Shown here: positions 12,490 through 36,943 of the stretch, piece by piece | Position numbering within the stretch: the first letter of the stretch is position 1 | How the letters are laid out: each line of letters begins with the position of its first letter | Assembly: GCF_018139145.2 (NCBI RefSeq) | Contig: NC_059471.1 | Coordinates: 100,442,914 to 100,506,913 of the forward strand | Source: Gymnogyps californianus | Taxonomy: Eukaryota > Chordata > Aves > Accipitriformes > Cathartidae | Reading direction: 5' to 3' | Length of the DNA stretch: 64,000 nucleotides | Position numbers and translations under genes: made by a program | Notes under the pieces: model-generated | What the model was told of the DNA's origin: nothing | The model's input: only the letters and a program-made list of their open reading frames with translations | The model's database searches: none

Positions 12490-15191
12490 TGAGGACAAAT
12501 TATTCAACTGTTTATCATACATAAGACTGCATGACTATAATACAAAGGGCTTGTCTTTTCATTTAACGTTACAATATACACAGCAAGTCCGGACTAGATC
12601 TTACAATCTGAACACAGGTATTTAACCTTTTCCATGCTGTTTATGTTTACAATGCACAGAAGTCCTGTAACCAAACTGTGTAGTAAAGCACACAAAACTG
12701 GACTGTAACATAACACAGTATGCAGAAGCACTGGATTTTATGATTTCTTCTTTATGTAGATTTTAACTGTTTCATTTTTTGGCGCTTGCTAAGGTGTGGC
12801 AACCTGCGCACACAAAAATTACCCAGATTTCATATTACCCTTATATTCCTAGACAGCAGTAAGTACTGGATTCCTTTTCATATTGCTAAACTCAGCACCC
12901 TGTTTCTAAGGTGACAGCCTTCCAAATCCCATAAACTTCTCTGAATTACTGAGTTTAAAAATAAAACCAAAAACAAAACAGAAAAAAATCCCACTTTCTT
13001 CCACAGGGTTGACGTGTCAATACAAAAGAAATATCCATCGCTTGATTAAAAAAAATGATGATTTACAAAAAAATGGTAATCCCAAGTATTCACTCCCATT
13101 TACATGGTAGTCAGCTGCTGCGTTGCCACTGTTAAGTATAAAAAATTTCACCTTTTAGTCTGAAAAAATGACTTAGCCGCATGGAATTGGCCAGTATGAA
13201 CTCTGAATTTGCTGCTAAATTAACTTTTGAAAGGGCTTACTGGCAGAGGTAGATCACTGCTTCTGTAATATGTAACGGGCAAACAACGTTAATCTGGGAT
13301 GGGCAATTAATGAATTACCCTTATTCTTTCAAATGTTTTTCACGAAGCTTTTACTTTTCATACAAATAAATCTCTGAATGGGCCCGTAAATTTTGCAACT
13401 GCCAAGCTGACTGTGTTATATTAAGGCAGCATTACCCAAAAATTAGGCACCTGTTAAATACAGCCTGCTAACCTCAGGTCTCATGTGAGTGTTTTGCTTT
13501 ACTCAGACTATTATTTTGGACCTGTTCATGCAATCAAGGTCTTGCCTTCAAGTTTACAATTATGTTAATAAGGAATACAAGAATCAACTGCTGGTTTCAT
13601 AGCTTCTGGATCTAGTGTCCCTTTTACCTTCAGAAGCCTGAACACATTTATAATGTAACAGATGTTATAGTTTCGAAGTAGATGTCAATCTATTATGTTC
13701 AGTACACAGATTGCTGTAAATGTATTGGCTATGAATTCAACAACAGTTCCAGTTTTGTTTAAGCAATAGTACAGCCATAATTTTCAACTGACATTTAAAA
13801 ATGGTCTAGTTACACCTTGTGTCAAAGTGCAGAACTGCTACATTATTGGTTACAGACATCTATGTGCTATAAAAACAGCTTTGGTACAATAAATTATCAA
13901 AAAAGAAAATAAATTTTTGTAAAATTCACAGCATAATTGTGAGGCAAAAAAGCAGTCACATAAAATTCTGCATTTTTAAAAATGTTCAGGATGAACAGAA
14001 GACGTCTTTGTGCAGAAGTAATGGTGGAGAAACCACGTGCCGAGAAAAAGCAAAAGAAAAAAGTAAAAAGCAGGAAGGGACACAGTTGTAGCTATTTCCA
14101 TCAAACGCAAACCACTACTCCTGTGACCTTCAACCAATAAGGAAGTCAACTTTATGACACACGCAAAGTGACCTTGCAATACCTTACAATAAGTGGGTCA
14201 CAAAAGTCTATTTTAAAAGAAAGGCCTCTTGAATTACCCATTCTCTGTGTTTTCAGCATTAAGGACTGTCTGCAAAAGCATGTCCAAAAGTGATTGCATC
14301 TGAAATGGTAGGCTCTTCTAACTTAAGAGTCCAAATCCATAAGGCCAAAGGTTATCCCAAAGACCACCACTTAGACCTCCCCAGGACTGGCCAGGACCGA
14401 CCCGTTGATTGCTTCTCAGTGCACCTCAGTTATGAAACCAGTCATATTTCAATACTAACTGACTGTGGTCTCCAAAATATGAGACCCACAGAATCCCATT
14501 ACAATTGCTGCTTTGATCCTCAGTAGATTCAGAAAAGGAGAGTTCTGATCACCGCCACTTAGCATGCTTAATGTGCCTGACAAACTCCATGACAACCGTC
14601 CCTTTTTACAGCTGAAGAATATATATTTGTGTAATCTGAAGGTCCCTCTTTCTTACAGTACTGCATTTCTGTGCCCATGTTTGTTTGGGGAACTAAAAAA
14701 AAAAAAAAAAATTATATATATATTACTCACTCCCCTCCCACCCAAAAACTTCAAAGGGCCTTTTTATAAATCATGTGCAATGCCTTTAAAAAGAAACTAG
14801 TTTGCAACTACAACTAACATTTGAACACCAATCCCTGTTGAATGAGACCAAAAAAAAAAAAAACCCTCCCCCAAAAAACCAAACTATGACTAGGTTGCGG
14901 CAAGTTAAAATGGGGAAGCAAAAGGTGAACACCACTAAGCTATCCATTAAGGTGGGTCCAGACATGGCTCTTAGAAAAAAAAAACCAACCAAAAAAACCC
15001 CCCAAAAAACCAACAAAAAAACTTCATTGTCCCTTTGCAATCTTTTCAAGTTTAAAAAAATAGTCAGCTTTGCCCTCCTGTAGCGGTTCAGTGAGTTTAT
15101 CTCCTTCTGATTCAAGCAGCTTTGCACTTTGTTTTTGGAAAAACACCACTTCTATAAAAACACACAAGAAACAAACTTAGTTTCAGTTTAG
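12490..15191 (-). other. DYRK1A: Probable DYRK1A 3' UTR
   Basis: This stretch follows the stop codon and has no reading frame worth calling. The end is uncertain. In the transcribed strand GATAAA and GAATAA hexamer-like elements occur close together near 12500-12520 (plus strand 'ttattcaactgtttatc'), and CATAAA lies near 12750, but I found no canonical AATAAA between 11000 and 15190. A 2.7-kb UTR is in the range expected for this gene. Its first 500 bases contain several homopolymeric A and A/C tracts on the plus strand, which are U and G/U runs in the mRNA. Confidence 0.5.
14690..15060. repeat. A-rich and A/C-rich low-complexity tracts in the 3' UTR
   Basis: The plus strand has a run of about 17 A followed by a short TA repeat near 14695-14722. 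Further A runs mixed with CCC occur near 14850-14880 and 14977-15022. In DYRK1A mRNA these read as U runs punctuated by GG or GGGG. They generate overlapping short open frames on both strands that I regard as spurious. Confidence 0.85.
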
Positions 15192-26894
<11,703 letters not shown>

Positions 26895-28513
26895 TTATTG
26901 TTATTTCATTGCAACTTTTTTTAAGCTGACATTAAAAAAAGAAAAACAAATATAGGAATCAAAAGACATTAACAGTTTAGTTAAGTTACTTTTTAATATA
27001 TTTAATTAATAATTTAAAAAAAGAACTAAATCCCAAGATTCCTACTTCTCCTCCTATTGTGCCTAACAGGTTTCATCCCAATAAACAGTTTTTTCCCTCA
27101 GTTAAAAATACAGCTCCTTTGACAATAGAGATTCCTGCTGACATTACTCCTCTACCTCATGACTGATACATGAACTGTAACCATATTTAATGTGTAACTG
27201 CATTAAAACCACAAATGGAAGTTAACAGTAATAACTACTGGAGAACTGGGGCAGTTTGCCACATTTAAACTGTATTAAATTCCAAATAAAAAAACCTCAG
27301 GTCTACCATGCTTTAAAATATCCAGGCCTAAATCTAAATCCTGAAGAAAAGCTAAAGAAATCTAAAGCATGCACATGAACACCATACCTACTTTCAAAGT
27401 TTTAAAACAACGTCCCTGAAAAGGTAGTTATGTTCCTCATTTGTGTTTCCTAAAATTGACTACATTTCGAACAAAACCATCTTCAACAGCAGGCCATTTT
27501 TCTAATTGGTTGCCTGAAGAAACAAGACTTATGTGTGGTAAAATTATCTGTGTGCCTCTTTTATTCTTTGCACACATATGCCATGTAAATTCTGGATCTA
27601 CCAATCAACTTCTATTCCTCCTTAAGATTTGTTTGAAATCTCAGAAGATAAAGTTTCTGAAAAGGTAAAGTTCCAAGTGGCAAGCTGGAGGTGAGTAGTA
27701 TCCCCATTAAAGAGAAGGCAGAAAAAACTAAGTCACAAACCATTTCATTTGGCTAAAGCTGACTATCTGCTCAGCAGACACTTAAAAGCACAATTGTACC
27801 ACCAGACAAGCCCTGGCAACTTCTCTGTCTCACTCAGTGAGTGTCAGATGGGGAGTTAGGAGAGAGTGGTGAGGTTAGTGTGACTGGTCCCCTAGCCTGC
27901 CTCTTTCTATTCCCTCTCTTCCCAATGGCAGAAAACCACAGAGCAAGTTTAAGCAATTCCATTGGAGCAAAGCTTGTTAAAGCTTTTTCTACTTCCTTAC
28001 TCATTATTAAGAGGGTTAGGTGACTGAGCGCCACTACAGTCAGCCTTACAACTCTCATCTCCCATTATCGCATCTCATGCCATCAAATATGCTCATGCCC
28101 ATAACTCTCTTCACTTCCAAGTGTTTCATCTCATCTGCTGCCTCCTGTTACAACTAAACTGATACGCAGCCTCCTGCAGAGCTGAGGAAAGAGCATAAGC
28201 CATCAACAAAAACAATGAAACTGATTTTTATATCAGTATTGCTGAACTAATAAACGAACTGGAAAAGCGTAACTGCTCCTCTATCTTTTATGGTACTACT
28301 TAATACAATGGTGGCTGTGCAAAGAGCTCATTTCTTTTGCTCAATGACCAAATAAAAAAAAATCACGCTGAAGTGACCCAAAAAAGTTCTCATAAACAGA
28401 AGCGATAAAGAGAATTTGTGCTTCTGAAATTGGACCTAAACTCAGGTACTCAAGCAACCATACCAGAAAGCTAAGCTCAGGCTCTCCTCCAGTGGATGCA
28501 CAGACTGCAGGGC

Positions 28514-28538
28514 GGGGGGGGGGGGGGGGGGGGGGGGG
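28514..28538. repeat. G homopolymer, 25 bases
   Basis: An uninterrupted run of 25 G on the plus strand in the DYRK1A intron, followed by cggcgg and a purine-rich (ga)n-like segment to about 28620. The polyproline frame on the minus strand is an artefact of this run. Its length in the assembly may be imprecise. Confidence 0.95.
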
Positions 28539-29569
28539 CGGCGGTGAGAAGAGAGTGTGAGCAAGAGTGAGAGAGCAAGACAGAGCGAGAACAAGTGAGA
28601 GCACTAAAGAGAGGGGGAAAAGGCAAGACACTTCCAGTAAGCTTACTGCATCTGCGTGAGGCCAGGACTCCCAACAGGTACAAAACTCAGTGGAGCTGAA
28701 GGCTCTCAAGAAATGGCAATTCAAAGCTTTGATGCACACCACTCCAAATATGCTCATATAACATTTTTACACCCTTGCAAGACGGCTGACTTGTGGTCTT
28801 TTTGATAGGGAATGTTTCCCGGAAGATGATGCAATACAGTTAAACTTCCCTCAGGGAATTTTAACCCAAGTCAGGCCCCAAGTGTTTGTTCCAGTCAATT
28901 CACTTTTGGATATGCCTACTACCATCAATTTCCCTCAAGCAGGTTTACCAAATTAATTCCTTAATTCTTTTTTATTACAAGCATGACCATTTTGTAAACA
29001 TCAGGAAAGTCTGTTTTAAAGTTTCCTAAACAAACTATTTGACATTTACAAAACATTTTTGTTCCTTCCTTTCACCTGTCAAACAAATGTGAACCATTAA
29101 ACAAATCACACCTAAATATGATCTGTTTTGGTTCTCTCCCACAGCGCCGTTAAACAACTAAACGGCATCTAGTCCTTATCCCAACTGTCGCTGTTACAGG
29201 CTTTTCAAATGCAAGTATTTCCTTTAAATTTCTTAATCTGACTTAGATTATTGGAACATGTGAACACTGGTAGATTTTGCTGGTGAAAGAAACCATGCTG
29301 TGGTGCACAAATACTGGCAGGGACTAGTCTCTGTCCTAGGCTGACATGACAAGCATAGGGTCTCTGTTACACAGGTTACGAGTTTTGAGGAAAGAGTCTC
29401 AGTGTAGAAGAACTCCACAGTTCAGATCAAATATTCAGACATAAGGTTGCTCTAATTTGGAAAGGGAATTTGTAGGACAAGTATTCATGTTTATTTTCTA
29501 ATTTATAAGTCAAATTTGCTTGCTTGCTTAAAAAAAAAATCTTCTAATTTCAACTCTGACATAAGCAGC

Positions 29570-29602
29570 CTGGTAAAAAAAAAAAAAAATAAAAAAAAAA
29601 AA
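29570..29602. repeat. A-rich homopolymer tract
   Basis: Two long A runs separated by a single T on the plus strand. Intronic low-complexity sequence. Confidence 0.9.
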
Positions 29603-32600
29603 TCTAATATGTAGCTGTTCCCTAATCATAAATAACTAAAATTCTGCAGGCTATCCCTATGTTGCTTGCAGCCAGTACCTTATTTGAAAATTGTGCTTTT
29701 AATTGTGCATTTAGACAGTCACACATTTCTGAGGACACACTTTAACCTGTATGAACTTTTTAACAGGTACTATTTTGCTATCCTGGGTTCATAAAATTTT
29801 GGGTGGGAGAGGAGAAAGAATTGACCTTTTCTTTCTCCCCCTGTTATATTGCAAAATTTGTAACATTCTCTTCTTTTTCCAAGAACCTTCTGGAGACTCT
29901 TGCTCCCTTCTTCCTGATGATGGAAGATTATGAAACAAAGTGGTCATTATCCATTTTATACAGTAACACTCTCAAATTCTTTATCATTGGGGTAATACTG
30001 ATTTCCCTCTTGGCTTCAAAGAATGCTCAATCACAAAAGGAAGAAGAAAAAAGGAAAGAAAAAGAAAAATCCTATTGCACAAGCTTCAGTCTCTATCTGG
30101 TGGCCAGACAGCAACACTGCAACCTCAGATCTTCCTAAAGATAGAACACAAATCAAAAGATATGCTTGTATTTCAAGACTGAGAGACAGGAAACTACTTT
30201 CATTACAATTATGTATGTCAGTAAATACCCATCACATTCTGACTGGTCCACACCTATGCCTCAGTGGAACAGTATAGCTACCTGGGATGGTACGATGATG
30301 AAAATTACATTACAAGTAAGGAACTGAAATTTTATTTTCTTACCTATTAACCAAACACACATGACATAGTGCTGAGAAGCAACCTATAACTAGTCTAAAC
30401 AAAGAAGAATCAAATAAACACAAAAAAAAGCAACGAAGAGCCCCACTTACGTGTACACTTACATGGACTCAATACATTTGAGACAAACCATGTTTTAAGG
30501 AACTATGACTTTCAACTCAGGTATGTTACTTTAACTAACATAGTTTTGGAGGTTTAATGAATGAAGAGACAGACAACATATTTCTCTCTCTTTGGACATA
30601 TGCTTTGTTATCTAAAAAATAGATGGCACTGTTCCTTACTAAATGGATTTTATTTTGATTACAGGAAATTCTGAGCAGATATATATATTCTGTTAATGGA
30701 ATGCTTTAATTCAGATTTTTTAAAAGAAAGATCCATCACCATCCACATTCATTAAAAAAAAGAAAGAAAAAGAAAGATAAATTCTGCTTGCATATTGTAC
30801 ACGTTCCATTTTACAAATAGAATAAATAATGAAGATTTTATATTATAAGGGTAACTTTTAGCAAGAATTCCAATTGTAATGACCTATTTAATGGACTCCC
30901 ATATTAAAGAACTGAATGCACTAGTCTCATCTCCTACGCCACTTGCTATTCAAAACCCTTCTTGCATTAGAATAATATAGGATAAGAAGTCAATGCTAAT
31001 CCCATATTGTGGTGGGCAGCCACATAATAGATGGTGTCTCCAGAGGGTCAACAAAACAGATGTTTAATTGCTATAACCACAAGTCACAGTAACACTTCCC
31101 CATAATATACAGCAAACTTCAGATTTTTAGAAAAATGACCAAAGAGAAAAAAGCATATGTGCCAGAGAACGGAACACGAGAAATCCAAGACTATTCTTCA
31201 AACTGACTGTACTCAGAGCCAGAACTGTATGCAGGTAGGGACAGAATTTAAGTCCAATTACTTTAATCATTGACTTGTGTTCTGTATTTCCCTCCTATTC
31301 TGGCTTCCTTTCCCAACTAAATAAGGTTGCTGAATAAAAATAATGGTTTAAAGTTAAAATAAGTTTAAATAAATAAATAAAACCAGCAAGGAAAGAAGGG
31401 TCATTTGCCAAGATTTTATCCTGCCTGATTCAGCTCAACCGTTTTAAAAAAAAGCAGTGGGGAGCAGGGGGAGTAAGAGAAAGGGAACAAAAAACCCCAC
31501 TCTGAAATTCTTGTTGCCAGAGCATAAACATATTTTTCTAAAAAATGTCTGAGATAGATGGAAAGTGAGAGAAATGCTTTTACTAAAATGAATTGCATGC
31601 TCACATTCATGACAGAGTCTGGTGAAGTCTGATCATCACTAATAATAATGTTGCTGATTAGGTAGCCGAAGTAACTGAACTGAGGATTTGCTACTGCCTG
31701 CTAGAACACATTAACTTTGCAATGATTAGTTGCAATCAATAAAATCTCTGGCCAACACCTGGTCAGTAAAACGTAGAATTTTGCAGGTGATAAGTGATCT
31801 TGGATACATAAGGTAAGAAAGATGTTTAGCAGTCAGCCTGACCTTTGAATTCCAGGTGCTTCGTGAAAGCTAAACCGTTGGAATTTGTTACCAAAATCTG
31901 CCCAGGAATCTCACCCCAACTTCTTTATCAGGTAAATCAATTTTCTCATCTTTTGTACTTAACTGAAAAACGTTTCAGGCAATCTGAGGATCTACGATGA
32001 AGATAAACATTAGCACAGCACAAAAGAAATGCTTGTTTAAAGTTGTGAAAACTTTTAAGCTCTTATCTTATATTCACATCAGCCTATGTTGAACTCTCAA
32101 GATGCAACCAGTTGAAACTGGACGAAGAAATATTACTGTTTCTTACTGCTAAAGGAGAAAGGTCCCTCATCTTTTCTATTCATTCTAGGCCACACACTCT
32201 TACTGCTTTCCTGAAGCTGGCTCTGGCACTCATCAGAGAGGTAAGACCACACAACCAAGAGCAGGACCCCATTCTGCCAGCAGGCCCGGCACTTGGTGAA
32301 TCACAGATTTAAAGTAAACCCTTACAATCCAGCAGTTTTCTGGAAATAAATGCCTTAAGCCTAACCACTGAAGAAAAAAAAATAAAAAAGGACAGAGCTG
32401 GAAGTTTTTAACTGTAATTTAAAACCTCATAAATAAGTGAAAAACAAAGCAATCTGGCTGGCTTTGAAGTATCTTCCTATTATTTGTTCCTTCCAATGAT
32501 GAGATGAGTAGGTTTTGGCGACCACAGCCATAAAGCAATAGGTACAAGAGAAGATTATGTAAATAATATTTTAAGGGTAACGTATAATATAAATACACAT

Positions 32601-33418
32601 AATTTATATAACTTTAATATAAATTGTCATTACTGTTTCCTAACCTTTAATCTGCAACTGTGAATGATTCACGAAATACCAGAGTATGGTCTGCAAGCCA
32701 TTACAAATCAAAAAACAAGCAGGACAGAGTGGGAATAAAGACAATAAATTAACATTCAAGGCCTAGCTTCCCCATTATTTGGTTATGAATTAAAATCATT
32801 ACAGGAACTTGAACAAGACAATACTCCTCCAAAAAAGGAGTCAGTCCTCAGCAAGACGACACAAAAATAAGCTGAAAAAACACAAGGCGGCAGATCATCT
32901 TTGCTATTTATCAAAGTGACATCATTTACAGAAAATGCTGCTGTTCTACATGCTAAAACTTAACAGCTACTCTTAGCAATTGACAAATAGTATCCTTATG
33001 TACCTTGCTGCAGCCTGAAGAAATTTACTTTCAGAGAGGAACTACTTGGTATCTATTATTTCTATCAGAAATCCCAGCATTATTTCTATCGGCATCCCAA
33101 AAGCTGACACTTCATCCCGGGTTTTATTTTCAAGCAAGTCAATTTTGTCTGGATTTGGACAAAACACTCTGTTTACGAAGTTCAGCAAATGTAGCAATCA
33201 AGAAAGTAACCTTTGTAACATTTGTATTCTCAATTCCTTCAAGGAAAGATTCACTCAAAGATATGCTAAGCTGCTCCGCAAATTATTTCACAGAAGTGAG
33301 TTTATTCAAACGACGGAATATTTCGGAGAGGAGAGGGCAGACCTTCCTAGCAAAAGGCAATCTGGCTAGGCAGAGCACCGCCTTGCAGTAAGGCAGGCAA
33401 TGCAGTGCGGCACTCTGG

Positions 33419-33434
33419 CCAGCAGATGGTGGCT
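33419..33434 (+). promoter_or_regulatory. Possible CTCF-type motif in a CpG-containing intron segment
   Basis: ccagcagatggtggct matches 11 of 12 positions of the core CCASYAGRKGGC as I know it. It lies in a 33360-33690 stretch that is richer in CpG than the surrounding intron (gccgggcggtcccgg, ccgccggccc). A sequence match only. Confidence 0.3.
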
Positions 33435-36321
33435 GGAGCTCGGGAAAGAATTTTGCCGGGCGGTCCCGGCACAACCACCGCCGGCCCTGGGAGACTCCCG
33501 CTACACCGACCCATCTGGCTACTGAATCAGCAAGGTAATGGAGCAGTCTCAGGAGCAAAGGGACTGGCAACTCTCTACTAATCAACTGTTGGACGCTTGC
33601 ACCCAAACGGGCTACTTTTAAGCTGTGGAAACCGGTAGCACCACAGCTGACCCAATCGTCTAGGCTGCTGATGACCGCTGTTGCATTAGGGAATTCTGGG
33701 AAACTGAAGCTCAGAGACCTAACTTCTTGTCTGTTTGACTGAATGCAAGACATTGCATTAAAAGGATCTACCCTTCAAGAATTACACTTCCTGCATCTGC
33801 CAAAAGTCACCTTTTTCTTCCTCCTATTTTTTATGGCTATATTAGATCAATCTATCAAGCCTTCTACAACAGACATTCAGCCTATTCCTTTTGCTGCCCA
33901 GGTTAAAAACATGATCTTCTTAACTGTATGTACTTGAAAACACAGAAGTATGTCACCTTCTCTGACTGAAGAGAGTTTGCCATTACTAAAAGGTTAGTCC
34001 GGTGTTAGACGCTTTAGTAACAGACAAGCACATAACAACAGAAAGAACCAGTGGTGGGATTCCAACAGAGGAATGAAACAACCGCACAAGGACGGTTCAG
34101 AAAATGATCTCTGCAAGAGTTTTTCAGAATTGACATATACAGGACAGACCTGCTTTTATCAAGGACAGAGAGAAACAAGTTGCAGCATATTCAAGGCAAT
34201 ACCTTGAATAAAAAGGATTCCTGTAGAAATGTCATAAAGAAAGAATCTGTAAGATGTATGTATTATTTAGACATGAAAACCTAGATGGTATGCAGATTAC
34301 ATCTGGAGCGAGAGGCAAGATGGTAGCCCACAGCAATGGAGAAATGTAAGACAGCACAAAGCCTTCAACAACAGAGGGTCACGGCTTTTGTAAGAAGAAA
34401 AAAGTAAGAGTTGTGTTTTAATCAAGATGAACTAGAGCTGACAAAAGGGCTATTGAAAGAGAAAAAACAAGAAAATTTTTTTGCACAGAGACAAGGTCTA
34501 GAGCGGATGATCTGACTCACTAGCATAAAGATGTTAGCTGGATTTGGTTTTGCAGATAAGATTAACCAGAAGTGCAGTGCAAAGGCAAAAAGCCATTGAG
34601 ACTCCCCAACAGAGGCTCATATAGAACCTCCATACCAACCTGGAATCTGGTGAGGAGAACTCCTTATGGGACTTGTTGATGGGAGAAGCACAAGAACTCA
34701 AAGGAGGAAAGAGTCATGAAAGGCAAGTATTCAGAAGACTTCAAAAAGTTGCCCACCACCAAAGTCAAGGGTGCTGAAAGCAGCTCACAAAGGATAAGGG
34801 AGTAACAATTCTGAGCTGCTTAGGCAGAGGACTATAAAGACTTCAACAATGCAATTACAGTAAAAGAGGAAGACAGAAGCTACAACACAGAAAAAAAGAT
34901 GGAACTGGAAAAATAAAAACATTGATTCTATAAAATAGTGTTAGTGGTGCAAAGACAGGTTGATTTCCATTACCAAGGTGGCCAGCTGATCATTTCTTCA
35001 TATGGATAACTTCCTGGAGCCAACCACAGCTTTTTCCCTACATTTACATCCTCATCTCAGCGGGCTACATTCTTGGCTCAACAATTCTTGGCTATTCTCC
35101 GAAAACTATTCTTCAGCTTTCTATTATTCAGCTACCATTTTAAAGCCATTGTGACCACAAACAGCAATGGATGGTGATACATCCTAAAGTTCCTTGATTT
35201 TGCTTTTTGGTTTGAAAACATGAACAACTAAGCACTAATGTACACTAAAGTTCACAAATGTGATGCCAGATTGTAGCGCTTAGATAAGTACCTTGAAAGG
35301 TTTAAGGAACACAGCAACTTTTCTTAATTGGCAGACTGATTCACTAACCTCATTATGGAGGTTTTAGGGGACCTTTAACCTAAAAAAAGTCACATAAAAT
35401 ACCTTTGTAGATTTCTCAAGCTAAATACTATTATATATGAGCAGATTTACTCTCCCTACTGAGTGGCTCTCATGAAAGTAAAAACATCCTTTGTCAGCTC
35501 CATTCACTTTGCCATTCTTCACAGAGCCCTACTGATTACAGATCTCCAAATCCTTGTATCAAATATCCTGGCACTTAGTTTGACCATTCTCATCCTCTCT
35601 AATCCTTCCCTCTTTCTGCGTAAGTGCCTTCCTACAGAGCAATGCCAACAGAGTATCTCTTGATGGTACTGTAGAATTTTCTACTGAAGCCATCTTGAAC
35701 ACAAGAACAGACCTGAATCTGGTAGCAGCAAAAGACTTCACTCTCCATCCTCTTTAAGTGGAACACAGCTTCATCAGTCTGCACCAAATTCTGAAGCTCT
35801 GACTTACAGACCTCTGGATTTTAAGCTTTGAAACCTATCTGCGTTCACATCTCCACAACTGGGCTGTACCATTTTTAAGAAAGCAACAGAATTATCTCTT
35901 ACACAGGGCAATACTAGCTCGTGAGGCTAGCAACCTAGCACTATTAGTTAGGAAGCTACTTCAGCAGTTCTAGCAACTCAAAAGGAGTACGGAAGAAACA
36001 CTGATCTTGACAGCTCAAAAGCATCCATAATCATCATCATTCCTCTGTTCATTTTACATCCTTGCAACAGTAAGTAGTAAATCAGTAGCAGTAAACCCAC
36101 AATGATAGCATAGCTTTAGATTTTGCTTTTTTTTTTAAACAAAAGCATATCTTCCTTAATAAAATGTGTCTTTTGTGCAAACCTCTCTATTCCAAATACA
36201 CTAACCAGTGACTCTGCATTAAAACACTGTCCGTTAGAACAAGTAATAAAGCAATCACATTCTAACATCAAACAGCCCTAAAAAAAAAAAAAAAAGCTAT
36301 TATTAAACTCTCTTTCCAACT

Positions 36322-36359
36322 CTCCACTTGGACAATCTTTCTCCACTTGGACAATCTTT
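36322..36359. repeat. Exact 19-bp tandem duplication
   Basis: ctccacttggacaatcttt occurs twice head to tail with no mismatch, followed by ctcc, which begins a third unit. Its identity suggests a recent duplication. Confidence 0.97.
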
Positions 36360-36478
36360 CTCCCCTTTCATTTCAAAAAATGTTAGAAGTAGAATAATCA
36401 CAGTAAATATGTACCAGATGTTTAAAAACAACTTCCAGAAACTTATTCATCCACCCATCCTTGAAGAGTCAGGAGTTA

Positions 36479-36943
<465 letters not shown>

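Noticed and set aside
28341..28757. A 138-codon minus-strand frame with a polyproline run
   Set aside because: The proline run is the 25-base G homopolymer in the opposite strand; the rest resembles random translation.
33283..33753. A 156-codon minus-strand frame
   Set aside because: Intronic, with no recognised domain or supporting splice structure. It may be open only because of locally higher GC content.
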